From Acidisphaera sp035272265 (GTDB taxonomy: Bacteria > Pseudomonadota > Alphaproteobacteria > Acetobacterales > Acetobacteraceae): a stretch of DNA of 45,152 nt. The notes beneath the pieces were generated by a model. That model ran no database searches. It was not told the DNA's origin and saw only the letters and a program-made list of their open reading frames with translations. Within the stretch, counting starts at the first letter, position 1. The number at the start of each line of letters is the position of its first letter. The stretch is taken from NCBI GenBank assembly GCA_035272265.1, contig DATEQV010000411.1:1-45152 (forward strand), written 5' to 3'. The position numbers were made by a program, and so were the translations under genes. Shown here in pieces: positions 36,927-44,523 of the stretch.

Positions 36927-37450
36927 TGCAGAACCTCATCGCGCTCCGCGTCATGTGCGGCCATCTCGGGCTGCTCGCCGTCGGCGGCGTGAACTCGGTC
37001 GTGCCGGAGATGCAGCGCGAAACCGTCGAGGTCCACCGATGGATGAGCGCGCAGGAGTTCGCCTCGCTCTATGCGCTGGCCCAAGCCGCGCCCGGGCCGA
37101 ACATGCTGGTGGCCACCCTCGTCGGCTGGCGGGTGGCCGGGCTTTCCGGTGCGCTGGTCGCAACGGGCTCGCTGATCGGGCCGCCGTGCCTGCTGGTCTA
37201 TGCCGTCTCCAGGGTCTGGTACCGATTCCGCACCGCCCCGTGGCGCCGTGTGATCCAGGCCGGCTTGACCGCGGTGACGGCGGGGCTGGTGACGGCGGCC
37301 GCCGTGCTGCTGGCGGAGGTGACCTCCACCAACTGGAAAACCGCACTGATCACCGTCGCCGTGGCTGGTGTGCTGCTTCGCTCCGGCCTCAATCCGCTGC
37401 TTTTGCTCGGCACCGCGGCAGCCCTGGGCGCGACCGGCGCCTTGGGCTGA
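36926..37450 (+). CDS. Chromate transporter, second half
   Basis: This 174-residue protein has the second CHR domain: AVGGVNSVVPEMQRETV, WMSAQEFASLYALAQAAPGP and NMLVATLVGWRVAGLSG, with five or six membrane segments. Paired short CHR proteins form the transporter together. ATG 36926 shares a base with the preceding stop (TGATG). Export of chromate is known for long ChrA proteins; for short pairs, the true substrate is less certain. Confidence 0.87.
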   Translation: MQNLIALRVMCGHLGLLAVGGVNSVVPEMQRETVEVHRWMSAQEFASLYALAQAAPGPNMLVATLVGWRVAGLSGALVATGSLIGPPCLLVYAVSRVWYRFRTAPWRRVIQAGLTAVTAGLVTAAAVLLAEVTSTNWKTALITVAVAGVLLRSGLNPLLLLGTAAALGATGALG

Positions 37451-37465
37451 CGTCCGGTTACGCCG

Positions 37466-38293
37466 TCAGCTGTGATGCGTTGACCAGTGGCGGGCGACGA
37501 CTCGGCCGTGATATGCGCGCTGCGCCAGATGACGGTGCCAGCTATGCGACGGATGGCCGCTGAGGGCCGACATGCCGTCATCCGGCGCTTCCGCCACCTC
37601 GTCGTACGAAATCGGGCCGGTCACGACGACGCCGTCGGTCCCGATCTGCGCGGCGGTCTGCACATGCGGCCGCAGGTCGGCCGGCGGCGGATTGAGCGCC
37701 GGGATCGGCGCCGGCGCGCCGGCGGTTGACGCGACCTCGATCTTGCCGTTGTCCGGGCGGTCGTAAATGAAGCCGTGCGTCGGATAGACGGAACCGAAGC
37801 GGCCGTCGCCGAGCGCGACCCGCACCGCCGTCCAGTCGTTGTTCTCGGAAACATCGACAACAGGCACGGCGCGGGTCACGCCGCCGTAGCTTCCCGGGCC
37901 CCACCAGTTGGCCTGATCGATCTCGATCTCGCGCGCATTGACCACCCGGGACACGACCGCGACATGGCCGAGACGCATCCGGCCGGTCGCCGAAAAACTG
38001 AGCACGGACCCGGCTTCCGGGCGCTGGCCGCGCTGATAGACCCCAGCGGCCTGATACCACCACGTGCTCGCGTTGCCTTTGATCTCCACCCCGGAGTCCG
38101 ATCGCGCGAAGGTGACGCACTGCAACCGCGCGTATCCTCTCGCGTAGTGATGGGCGTAGTGCCCGCCGTGCCCGCCGGCGTATTGACTATGGGCCCCGGC
38201 TGACGCGGCTCCGATCGGGACCCCCAGCAGCATCAGCGACCCGAACAATAGACTCCGGCTGCCGGTGTTCGCACCCCGCATCCACGCCCCCAC
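37466..38293 (-). CDS. Secreted CHAP-domain peptidase/amidase
   Basis: This 275-residue protein has a signal peptide (LLFGSLMLLGVPIGAASAGA), a His/Tyr-rich linker, and a CHAP fold with catalytic Cys in LQCVTFARSDSG and His in RLGHVAVVSRV followed by IEIDQANWW. CHAP enzymes cut peptidoglycan amide bonds. The C-terminal 90 residues are Pro-rich and then His/Arg-rich. It is likely involved in cell-wall turnover. Upstream, 38294-38515 has no gene; it holds a 9-base inverted repeat described separately. Confidence 0.8.
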   Translation of the reverse strand: MGAWMRGANTGSRSLLFGSLMLLGVPIGAASAGAHSQYAGGHGGHYAHHYARGYARLQCVTFARSDSGVEIKGNASTWWYQAAGVYQRGQRPEAGSVLSFSATGRMRLGHVAVVSRVVNAREIEIDQANWWGPGSYGGVTRAVPVVDVSENNDWTAVRVALGDGRFGSVYPTHGFIYDRPDNGKIEVASTAGAPAPIPALNPPPADLRPHVQTAAQIGTDGVVVTGPISYDEVAEAPDDGMSALSGHPSHSWHRHLAQRAYHGRVVARHWSTHHS

Positions 38294-38438
38294 TTTTTGT
38301 CACCCACGCTTATGTCATCGGGTAACAGCAGGGTTACGGAACTGACAACCCTTGGCGGCCCGATTCCTCACGGAAAGTGGCGCGGTGTTACGAAATTTCT
38401 GTGGAAAACTGCCTGCCGCCTGAGAAGCGCCGGGCGAC

Positions 38439-38469
38439 GCCGGCCAATTGTTTCAGAATCTTGGCCGGC
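38439..38469. terminator. Perfect 9-bp inverted repeat, possible terminator
   Basis: GCCGGCCAA and TTGGCCGGC pair perfectly around a 13-base loop. It lies 47 bases beyond the RidA stop and upstream of the CHAP gene on the same strand, so it may end the ridA transcript. There is no T tract; it could also be an operator for the CHAP gene. Confidence 0.4.
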
Positions 38470-38515
38470 TAAGTTCGCGCGCGACGTTCAGACCTCACTC
38501 TTCGGGCCGCTCCGC

Positions 38516-38866
38516 CTACTTGCAGGCCACGACCATGATTTCAACCAGAAGGCGAGGGTCGGCCATGTTTGCCTGGACGCAGGCACGGGCCGGGGCGCCA
38601 TCTTTTGATAACCATGCCGACCACAACTCGTTCATCGCATCCCGGTCGCGGATGTCTTTCACCCAGATCTGCGCTTGAAGAAGCCGCGTCTTGTCGGTGC
38701 CGTGCGTCTCGAGCAGCTCGTCGATCTGCTCAAGCACTTCGGCTGTCTGGCCCTTGATGTCCTTCGACGTGTCTTTTGCGGTGATGCCGGCGAGGAAGAC
38801 GAACCCGTGGTACTCCACCGCTCTCGAAAGAATCTTGTTGGGCTCGCTTCGAACGATCTTGCTCAC
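38516..38866 (-). CDS. RidA-family protein
   Basis: This 116-residue protein matches the YjgF/YER057c/UK114 family: HGFVFLAGITAKDTSKDIKG, then TAEVLEQIDELLETHG, and the active-site arginine in ARACVQANMADPRLLVEI. RidA proteins hydrolyse reactive enamine/imine intermediates released by PLP enzymes. The Rid subgroup is uncertain because the N-terminus differs from archetypal RidA. It appears monocistronic. Confidence 0.85.
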   Translation of the reverse strand: MSKIVRSEPNKILSRAVEYHGFVFLAGITAKDTSKDIKGQTAEVLEQIDELLETHGTDKTRLLQAQIWVKDIRDRDAMNELWSAWLSKDGAPARACVQANMADPRLLVEIMVVACK

Positions 38867-38922
38867 GGCGGCGTGTCTCCCTGTGTGGCGATGAATGGTG
38901 TCGTGCGCGGCGTGGCGCTGCG

Positions 38923-39273
38923 CTACTCCGCGGTAGCGCCAGCTGGTGGCGCGGCACCCTCGGTGGTGCCGGGGCTATTGCCTTCTCTCAGGCAGTCGGA
39001 GAACTCCCGGTTGCGCTCGTAGCGGTCAGCGAGACCGCGAGACGGGATCCCTTCGACGTAGCTGCCCGACATCATCGAGTCGCGGGCCATATCGCTTCGG
39101 TCGGTGTAGATCTCGCCGCGGTTCTGCTGCGCATAGATCGCGTCCATCCGGCTGCGGCAGGCCGCGGTCCGTGCGGCGTCGGAGCGCGATTCCTGCGTCG
39201 GCGGAGGCGGCGAATAACAACCCGCAACCAGGATAGCAGCCGCCGCCGCGGCGCCGAACCAAAAACGCGTCAC
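38923..39273 (-). CDS. Small lipoprotein
   Basis: This 116-residue protein has a classical signal with lipobox LVAGC (Cys 19), a Pro-rich linker, then a charged helical part with two further cysteines (TAACRSRMDAIYAQQNRGEI and FSDCLREG) and a low-complexity Gly/Pro/Ala end. No family is recognised. Its ATG overlaps the stop of the next upstream gene (ATGA), so it is co-expressed with the 180-residue protein. Confidence 0.65.
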   Translation of the reverse strand: MTRFWFGAAAAAAILVAGCYSPPPPTQESRSDAARTAACRSRMDAIYAQQNRGEIYTDRSDMARDSMMSGSYVEGIPSRGLADRYERNREFSDCLREGNSPGTTEGAAPPAGATAE

Positions 39274-39812
39274 GCGGTCGCTCCTGTCATCGGTGCGATT
39301 GAAGCCGGTGCGTGCGGAAGCAATGCCCGCGACAAGCGGGCCCGGAACGCCCGTTCATCGAACTGGCCGGTCGCGTTGAGCGGCTCGGTGGCGGCCGCAG
39401 CAAGCAGGTTCGGATCGAGATCGGCGCCGTCACGAGAGAAGCGGCAGAGCGGGTGAGACCACGAGGCGGACGCTATCAGGTTCACGAGTGCGAGCAGGCG
39501 AAGCAGCACGGAAATTCCGTATCGGCTCTGCAGGCCCAGGCGGCTGTCCACAGCCCGCGCCCAGCAAAGCGCGTCGCGGTCGGCCAGCGCGATGTCGACG
39601 GGCTCGCCGTCCGCCTCGGCGAAACGGAACCCGCGCACAACGCCCCACTCGCCGGCCAAGGCGGCATGCCGGGCAGCGTTCCAAGCACTGTCCAGGTCTC
39701 GGCAGGAAACCGGAGGCAAGGCGGCCGGGCCGCAGCCCACGGCGTAGGTCAGCCACCCGTCGCCTGAAATTCGCAGCTGCACGCCAGGGCGATCTGTATC
39801 GGACGAACGCAT
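39270..39812 (-). CDS. Protein of unknown function (180 aa)
   Basis: ATG 39812 starts a 180-residue soluble protein: VQLRISGDGWLTYAVGCGPA, VVRGFRFAEADGEPVDIALA and LQSRYGISVLLRLLALVNLI. The C-terminal part is helical. It has no signal peptide or membrane segments and no motif I can name. It overlaps the lipoprotein gene and is divergent from the DUF1328 gene, with 124 bases between. A longer open frame upstream is antisense to that gene and was not used. Confidence 0.55.
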   Translation of the reverse strand: MRSSDTDRPGVQLRISGDGWLTYAVGCGPAALPPVSCRDLDSAWNAARHAALAGEWGVVRGFRFAEADGEPVDIALADRDALCWARAVDSRLGLQSRYGISVLLRLLALVNLIASASWSHPLCRFSRDGADLDPNLLAAAATEPLNATGQFDERAFRARLSRALLPHAPASIAPMTGATA

Positions 39813-39936
39813 ACGCGGAATTGTGGACCGGCCCCGCGCGCGACACCAGAGCCGCCGGCGGACGATTCCGGCGAGACAGCGCAGCAACTTTCCTGCCGTG
39901 CCGCCGTTCTCGCTCCGGACTGGAAAGGAGACGGTC

Positions 39937-40110
39937 GTGCTCAGGTTGGCGTTGTTCTTCCTGGTCGTCTCGCTGATCGCCGGACTGTTCGGGTTCACCG
40001 GCATCTCGGCCGCCGCGGCCGGGATCGCCAAGATCCTGTTCTTCGTCTTCATCGTCGCCTTCGTGGTCTTCCTGATCCTCGCGTTGGCGGCGGGAAGAGC
40101 GGTGCTCTAG
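39937..40110 (+). CDS. DUF1328 small membrane protein
   Basis: This 57-residue protein has two hydrophobic helices, LRLALFFLVVSLIAGLFGFT and AGIAKILFFVFIVAFVVFLI, with the ISAAAAGIAKILFFVF core typical of DUF1328/YtjA peptides. GTG 39937 follows GGAAAGGAG by 6 bases. These are stress-associated inner-membrane peptides of unclear function, common in proteobacteria. Confidence 0.85.
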   Translation: MLRLALFFLVVSLIAGLFGFTGISAAAAGIAKILFFVFIVAFVVFLILALAAGRAVL

Positions 40111-40138
40111 CGACACGGCCGGACTGTCGGGCTGACAT

Positions 40139-40166
40139 GCGGGGGCGCTCTTTCGGGCGTCCCCGC
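40139..40166 (+). terminator. Hairpin after the DUF1328 gene
   Basis: GCGGGGGCGC pairs with GCGTCCCCGC (one G-U pair) around an 8-base loop, starting 28 bases after the DUF1328 stop and ending 20 bases before the next ATG. It lacks a T tract, so it is a probable but not certain terminator. Confidence 0.5.
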
Positions 40167-40185
40167 CTGCTGCCATCTTCCGCTC

Positions 40186-40941
40186 ATGTCCGACAGGCTT
40201 CCGCGTTCAATCGCCCTCGAAGGTGCCACCAACGTTCGCGATCTTGGCGGCTACGTCGGCGCGGGCGGCCGGCGCGTGCGGTCAGGCGTGGTGTTCCGGT
40301 CGGCCTCGCTCGCGGGTATGACGCCGGCGGACATCGTCACGCTCGACTCCCTGGGGTTGCGGACGGTGTGCGATCTGCGCGGGGTCGCGGAGCGGTCGAA
40401 GCGCCCTGCCCCGCTCGAGTCGCTGCCGCACGTCCAGGTTCACAGCCTGCCGATCGAGCCCCGCGTCGGCGCCTCGGTGCGCGACCTCATGGCGACCGAG
40501 GAGGCGACCGGCGAGGACGTGATGTCGCTGATGCGCAAGGCCTACCTCGCCTACGCGCGGGAGTTCCACTTCGCCTATGCGCAGATGTTCCGGATGGTCG
40601 CGAACGCGGAGAACCACGCGGTGCTGTTCCACTGCTCCGCCGGCAAGGACCGCACCGGCTTCGGGGCGGCGCTGCTGCTGACGTCGCTGGGCGTCGCATG
40701 GGAGGACGTGCTCGCGGACTACATGGCCACGAACGAGCTGTGGCAGCCGGATGCGGAGCTGTTGGAGCGCATCCCCCCGCCGATCGCAGCCGTACTCCTG
40801 CGAGTACATGAAGACCTGCTGACGGCGGCGTTCGACGCGATCCGCGAACACTACGGGATGATCGATACATACCTCGAGGCACGCCTGGGTATGGGTCCGC
40901 GCAGTCTCGCCGCCTGGCGAGATCTGCTCCTTGAATCGTGA
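40186..40941 (+). CDS. Tyrosine-specific protein phosphatase (PTP-like)
   Basis: This 251-residue protein has the P-loop HCSAGKDRTG (Cys nucleophile, Arg) and the family's ATNVRDLGGY start and FRSASLAGMTPADI segment, as in the Y-phosphatase 3 family (LipA-like bacterial PTPs). It may act on phosphoproteins or phosphoinositides. It stands alone between two hairpin/spacer regions. Confidence 0.87.
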   Translation: MSDRLPRSIALEGATNVRDLGGYVGAGGRRVRSGVVFRSASLAGMTPADIVTLDSLGLRTVCDLRGVAERSKRPAPLESLPHVQVHSLPIEPRVGASVRDLMATEEATGEDVMSLMRKAYLAYAREFHFAYAQMFRMVANAENHAVLFHCSAGKDRTGFGAALLLTSLGVAWEDVLADYMATNELWQPDAELLERIPPPIAAVLLRVHEDLLTAAFDAIREHYGMIDTYLEARLGMGPRSLAAWRDLLLES

Positions 40942-41035
40942 TCGCCCCTTGCGCCGATGTCTTAGGCCACCATTAACGCGGCCGACCGATACCCGTGTGA
41001 TTGACGCTTTAACCTGACCACGAGGTCGCGGCCGC

Positions 41036-41203
41036 ATGCGAACATGGATCGGTCTCTTCAGGGTCCTCGGCGATCGCCGGGGCATTTCGGCGACCGAGTA
41101 CGCCTTGATGGGCGCGCTGATCGCGGCGGGAATCTTGGGCGCCCTCTCGACTCTCCAGGGCAATGTCACCGGCGTGTTCGGCACGATCGGCTCGGCGATT
41201 TAG
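41036..41203 (+). CDS. Flp-type pilin (orphan)
   Basis: This 55-residue protein reads MRTWIGLFRVLGDRRGISAT, then EYALMGALIAAGILGAL. It has a short basic leader, the prepilin processing site G16/I (RRG-ISATEYA, with Glu+5) and the hydrophobic assembly helix of Flp/Fap pilins. It is too short for a normal length cut-off. No tad assembly genes are in the window, so assembly would rely on a distant cluster. Confidence 0.75.
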   Translation: MRTWIGLFRVLGDRRGISATEYALMGALIAAGILGALSTLQGNVTGVFGTIGSAI

Positions 41204-41342
41204 GGCCTGCGGACTGTCGCTTCCGGCGTGCTGCGCTGCTTGCTCACCCGTACGACCCGCACCGCTCCGCCCTGGGCGTCCGTGAAACATGCCCGGATGT
41301 CGTCGCCGAGAGAGGGATAGCAATTACCGAGTTCGCGCCGGA

Positions 41343-42392
41343 TCAGGCCGGTGCGCCGGCCTCCGCCCGCTCCCACGCCACCTCGGCGAGCAGCTTGTAT
41401 TTTTCGCCCGCCTCCCGCCCGCGCGCGTCGGCCGCGTTGCCGTCCAGCGCACGGCGATAGACGCCCGCCGCAATCGCCGCCCAACGGAACAGCGAGAACA
41501 CGATGAAGTAGCCGAGGTCCGGGACCGGGTGTCCGCTGTAGCGTTCGTACATCCGGACGTACTCGGATTCGCTCGGCAGTCCCGGCGTCGTCAGGTCCGC
41601 GATCCCGCCGGCATGGGCAGGAAGCTGCCAGTAGAGGCAATTGTAGGCGAGGTCGGCCAATGGATGGCCCAATGTCGCCAGTTCCCAGTCCAGCACCGCG
41701 ACCACGCGCGGCTCCGTCGGGTGGAACAGCATGTTGCCAAGGCGAAAGTCGCCGTGAACGATGCCGGTCCGCTCCTCGGCCGGGAGATGGGCGGGCAGCC
41801 ATTCCATCAGCCGGTCCATCGCCGGCACGTCCTCGGTCTTGCTCAGCAGGTACTGCTTGGACCAGCGGTCGATCTGCCGGGCCACGTAGCCGCCCGGCTT
41901 GCCGAAGCCGCCGAGTCCGACCGCGTTGGGATCGACCGCGTGCAGCGCGGCCATCGTGCGCGCCATCTCCTCGTAGTAAGCGACGCGCCCGGCTTCCGGC
42001 ACGCTCGGCAGCCGCACATCGGTCAGCACGCGGCCCTCGACATGGTCCATGACGAAGAACGGCGTGCCGATCACAGCGCTGTCCTCGCACAGCAGGCGCA
42101 TGGCCGGCACCGGCACGGATGTGTCCCGCAAGGCCGCCATGACCTGGTACTCGCGCTCGACCGCGTGCGCCGAGGGCAGCAATTTGCCCGGCGGCTTCTT
42201 GCGCAGCACGTAACGGTGGCCCGATGCGTCGATCGCGTAGGTCGGATTGCTCTGGCCGCCCTGGAACTGTCGGACGACCACCTCGCCGTCGAAACCCGGC
42301 AGCAACGGCCGCAGGTAGTCGGCAAGGCGCGCTTCGTCGAAGCGATGGTTGGGCAGCACCGGGACGAGAATCGGCTGGCCGGTGGTGGGCAT
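41343..42392 (-). CDS. APH-like kinase, ACAD11/LvaA type
   Basis: This 349-residue protein belongs to the aminoglycoside-phosphotransferase kinase family. It has GGQSNPTYAIDASGHRYVLR, Brenner-type catalytic HGDFRLGNMLF and the metal-binding DWE in VVAVLDWELATLGHPLAD, the subgroup linked to acyl-CoA dehydrogenases. Human ACAD10/11 fuse this domain to an ACAD; Pseudomonas LvaA is a separate kinase acting on 4-hydroxyvaleryl-CoA. Here it directly follows an SDR (1-base gap) and an ACAD, so an acyl-CoA hydroxyl-kinase role is likely, and antibiotic resistance is unlikely. Confidence 0.85.
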   Translation of the reverse strand: MPTTGQPILVPVLPNHRFDEARLADYLRPLLPGFDGEVVVRQFQGGQSNPTYAIDASGHRYVLRKKPPGKLLPSAHAVEREYQVMAALRDTSVPVPAMRLLCEDSAVIGTPFFVMDHVEGRVLTDVRLPSVPEAGRVAYYEEMARTMAALHAVDPNAVGLGGFGKPGGYVARQIDRWSKQYLLSKTEDVPAMDRLMEWLPAHLPAEERTGIVHGDFRLGNMLFHPTEPRVVAVLDWELATLGHPLADLAYNCLYWQLPAHAGGIADLTTPGLPSESEYVRMYERYSGHPVPDLGYFIVFSLFRWAAIAAGVYRRALDGNAADARGREAGEKYKLLAEVAWERAEAGAPA

Positions 42393-42393
42393 G

Positions 42394-43173
42394 TCAGTCC
42401 GCCGTCATCGGTGATCCAGCGGTCACGCCGCCGTCGATCACGACGGTCTGGCCGGTGGTGAAGCTGCCGGCGGGCGAGGCGAGGAACACCGCGGCGCCGG
42501 CGATCTCGTCGGGCTCGCCGATGCGCCCCAGCGGCGTCTCCCGCGCGCGCTTGCGTTCGATGTCCGGGTTCTCCCACAGCGCACGGGCGAAGTCGGTGCG
42601 GATCAGGCCCGGTGCGATGCAGTTGCAGCGCACGTTCTTCGGTCCCCACTCGACGGCGATGTTGCGGGCGAGCTGCATGTCGGCCGCCTTGCTGATGCAG
42701 TAGGCGCCGAGCAGCGGCGAGCCGCGCAGGCCGCCGATCGACGAGATGATGACGATCGCCCCGCCGCCGCGCGACGCCATCTGCGGCAGCACCATGTTGG
42801 ACAGCCAGAAGTTGCTGCGCACGTTCGACGCCATGATCTTGTCGAACTGCTCGTCGGAGATCCCCGCCGCCGGGCCGAAATACGGGTTCGTCGCGGCATT
42901 GCAGACCAGCACGTCGATGCCGCCCCACGTCGCCACCGTCTGATCGACCAGCGCCTGCAACGCCTCCTTCGACGAGATGTTGCACGGGATCACCGTCGCC
43001 GCGCCGCCGCGCTCGACGATCCCGCGCGCCACCGGCTCGCACGCATCGGCCTTGCGCGACGAGACCACGACTTTCGCACCGTGTTCGGCCATGCGCTCGG
43101 CGATCGCGCGGCCGATGCCGCGCGAGGAGCCGGTGACGACGGCGACCTTGCCGGTCAGGTCGAACAGACTCAT
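42394..43173 (-). CDS. Short-chain dehydrogenase/reductase
   Basis: This 259-residue classical SDR has the NAD(P) motif TGSSRGIGRAIA, the second-strand VSSRKADACEP (Arg suggests NADPH), structural NAAT, catalytic Ser in IISSIGGLRG, YxxxK in AYCISKAAD and the C-terminal DGGVTAG. It lies between ACAD and kinase in one operon, so it probably oxidises or reduces the hydroxyl/oxo group of the same acyl-CoA. Its start region lies inside a 14-base tandem duplication. Confidence 0.9.
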   Translation of the reverse strand: MSLFDLTGKVAVVTGSSRGIGRAIAERMAEHGAKVVVSSRKADACEPVARGIVERGGAATVIPCNISSKEALQALVDQTVATWGGIDVLVCNAATNPYFGPAAGISDEQFDKIMASNVRSNFWLSNMVLPQMASRGGGAIVIISSIGGLRGSPLLGAYCISKAADMQLARNIAVEWGPKNVRCNCIAPGLIRTDFARALWENPDIERKRARETPLGRIGEPDEIAGAAVFLASPAGSFTTGQTVVIDGGVTAGSPMTAD

Positions 43174-43178
43174 GCGCC

Positions 43179-43206
43179 CGCCCTCATGCGTTCGCCCTCA
43201 TGCATT
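43179..43206. repeat. 14-bp tandem duplication carrying a stop codon and ribosome site
   Basis: CGCCCTCATGCGTT is followed directly by CGCCCTCATGCATT, a one-mismatch duplication. On the coding (minus) strand it contains the ACAD stop (TGA) and two copies of TGAGGGCG, the second being the ribosome site 6-8 bases before the SDR ATG 43173. Confidence 0.7.
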
Positions 43207-44424
43207 TGGGCGCGCGGGCTTGTACTTCGCCAGCTCCAGCCGGCCGAGCTGATGGCGGTGCACCTCGTCCGGCCCGTCGACGATGCGTAGCGTGCGCACA
43301 TGCGCGTAGAGCTTGCCGAGGCCGAAATCGGTGGTGACGCCGGCGGCGCCGTGCGCCTGGATCGCCCAGTCGAGCACGCGATGGGCCATGTTCGGCACGG
43401 CAACCTTGATCGCCGCGATCTCGACCTTCGCGTTCTTGTTGCCGACGGTGTCCATCTTCCAGGCAGCGTGCAGCACCAGCAGGCGCGCCTGCTCGATCTG
43501 GATGCGCATCTCGGCGATGCGCTCGATCATCACGCCCTGGTCGGCGAGCGCCTTGCCGAACACCTGCCGCTCCAGCGCACGCTTGCAGGTCTTCTCCAGC
43601 GCGCGCTCCGCCATGCCGATCGCGCGCATGCAGTGGTGGATGCGCCCCGGGCCGAGGCGGCCCTGCGCGATTTCGAACCCCCGCCCCTCGCCCAGCAGGA
43701 TGTTGGAGGCCGGCACGCGCACGTCCTTGAAGACGATCTCGGCGTGGCCGTGCGGTGCGTCGTCGAAGCCGAACACCGGAAGCTGCCGCTTGATGTCCAC
43801 ACCCGGCGTGCCGCGCGGCACCAGGATCATCGACTGCTGACGGTGCTTGTCGGGATTGGCCGGGTCGGTCTTGCCCATGACGATGAAGATCTTGCAGCGC
43901 GGGTCGCCCGCGCCGCTGCTCCACCACTTGCGCCCATTGATGACGTAATGATCGCCGTCGCGCTGGATGCGGGTCTGGATGTTGGTCGCGTCCGACGAGG
44001 CGACCTCCGGCTCGGTCATGCAGAAGGCACTGCGGATCTCGCCTTCCAGCAGCGGCACCAGCCACTCCTTCTTGTGCGCCTCGCTGCCGTAGCGCTCGAT
44101 CGTCTCCATGTTGCCGGTGTCGGGAGCCGAGCAGTTGAACACCTCGCTCGACCACAGTACGCGGCCCATGATCTCGCACAGCGGCGCGTATTCGAGGTTG
44201 GTGAGACCCGCGCCGTAGTGGCTTTCCGGCAGAAACAGGTTCCACAGGCCGGCCTTGCGGGCCTTGACCTTCAGCTCCTGCACGATGGGCACCGGCTGCC
44301 AGCGGTCCGCCGCGCCGGCGAGCTGCGCGTCGTAGGTAGCCTCGTTGGGATAGACGTGTTCGTCCATGAACGCCTGCAGCTTCTCGCGCAGCGCGTTGAC
44401 CTTGTCGCTGTAAGCGAATTCCAT
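43198..44424 (-). CDS. Acyl-CoA dehydrogenase
   Basis: This 408-residue flavoprotein has the two ACAD signatures: FCMTEPEVASSDATNIQTRI near residue 145 and a C-terminal QAHGAAGVTTDFGLGKLYAH. N-terminal helical, middle beta and C-terminal helical parts are all present. The sequence is of the ACAD10/11-like type (long KWWSSGAGDPRCKIFIVMGK insert). It is first of a three-gene operon with SDR and kinase and divergent from an acyl-CoA synthetase, 99 bases away. Confidence 0.9.
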   Translation of the reverse strand: MEFAYSDKVNALREKLQAFMDEHVYPNEATYDAQLAGAADRWQPVPIVQELKVKARKAGLWNLFLPESHYGAGLTNLEYAPLCEIMGRVLWSSEVFNCSAPDTGNMETIERYGSEAHKKEWLVPLLEGEIRSAFCMTEPEVASSDATNIQTRIQRDGDHYVINGRKWWSSGAGDPRCKIFIVMGKTDPANPDKHRQQSMILVPRGTPGVDIKRQLPVFGFDDAPHGHAEIVFKDVRVPASNILLGEGRGFEIAQGRLGPGRIHHCMRAIGMAERALEKTCKRALERQVFGKALADQGVMIERIAEMRIQIEQARLLVLHAAWKMDTVGNKNAKVEIAAIKVAVPNMAHRVLDWAIQAHGAAGVTTDFGLGKLYAHVRTLRIVDGPDEVHRHQLGRLELAKYKPARPNA

Positions 44425-44523
44425 CGCCGTGACTCCCGCTTTGCGCGGCAACATCGCGCCGGGGGCACGGGTGGTCAATCGGGCGGCCCGCCCATACGGT
44501 GCGGCGGATCGGGAGGCAACAAA

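Noticed and set aside
41204..41342. Protein-like stretch on the minus strand (ELGNCYPSLGDDIRACFTDA)
   Set aside because: No ATG or GTG in frame before it and no plausible ribosome site; it is probably spacer beyond the kinase stop.
41343..42392. Aminoglycoside resistance gene
   Set aside because: The kinase belongs to the acyl-CoA-dehydrogenase-linked subgroup and is in an operon with ACAD and SDR.
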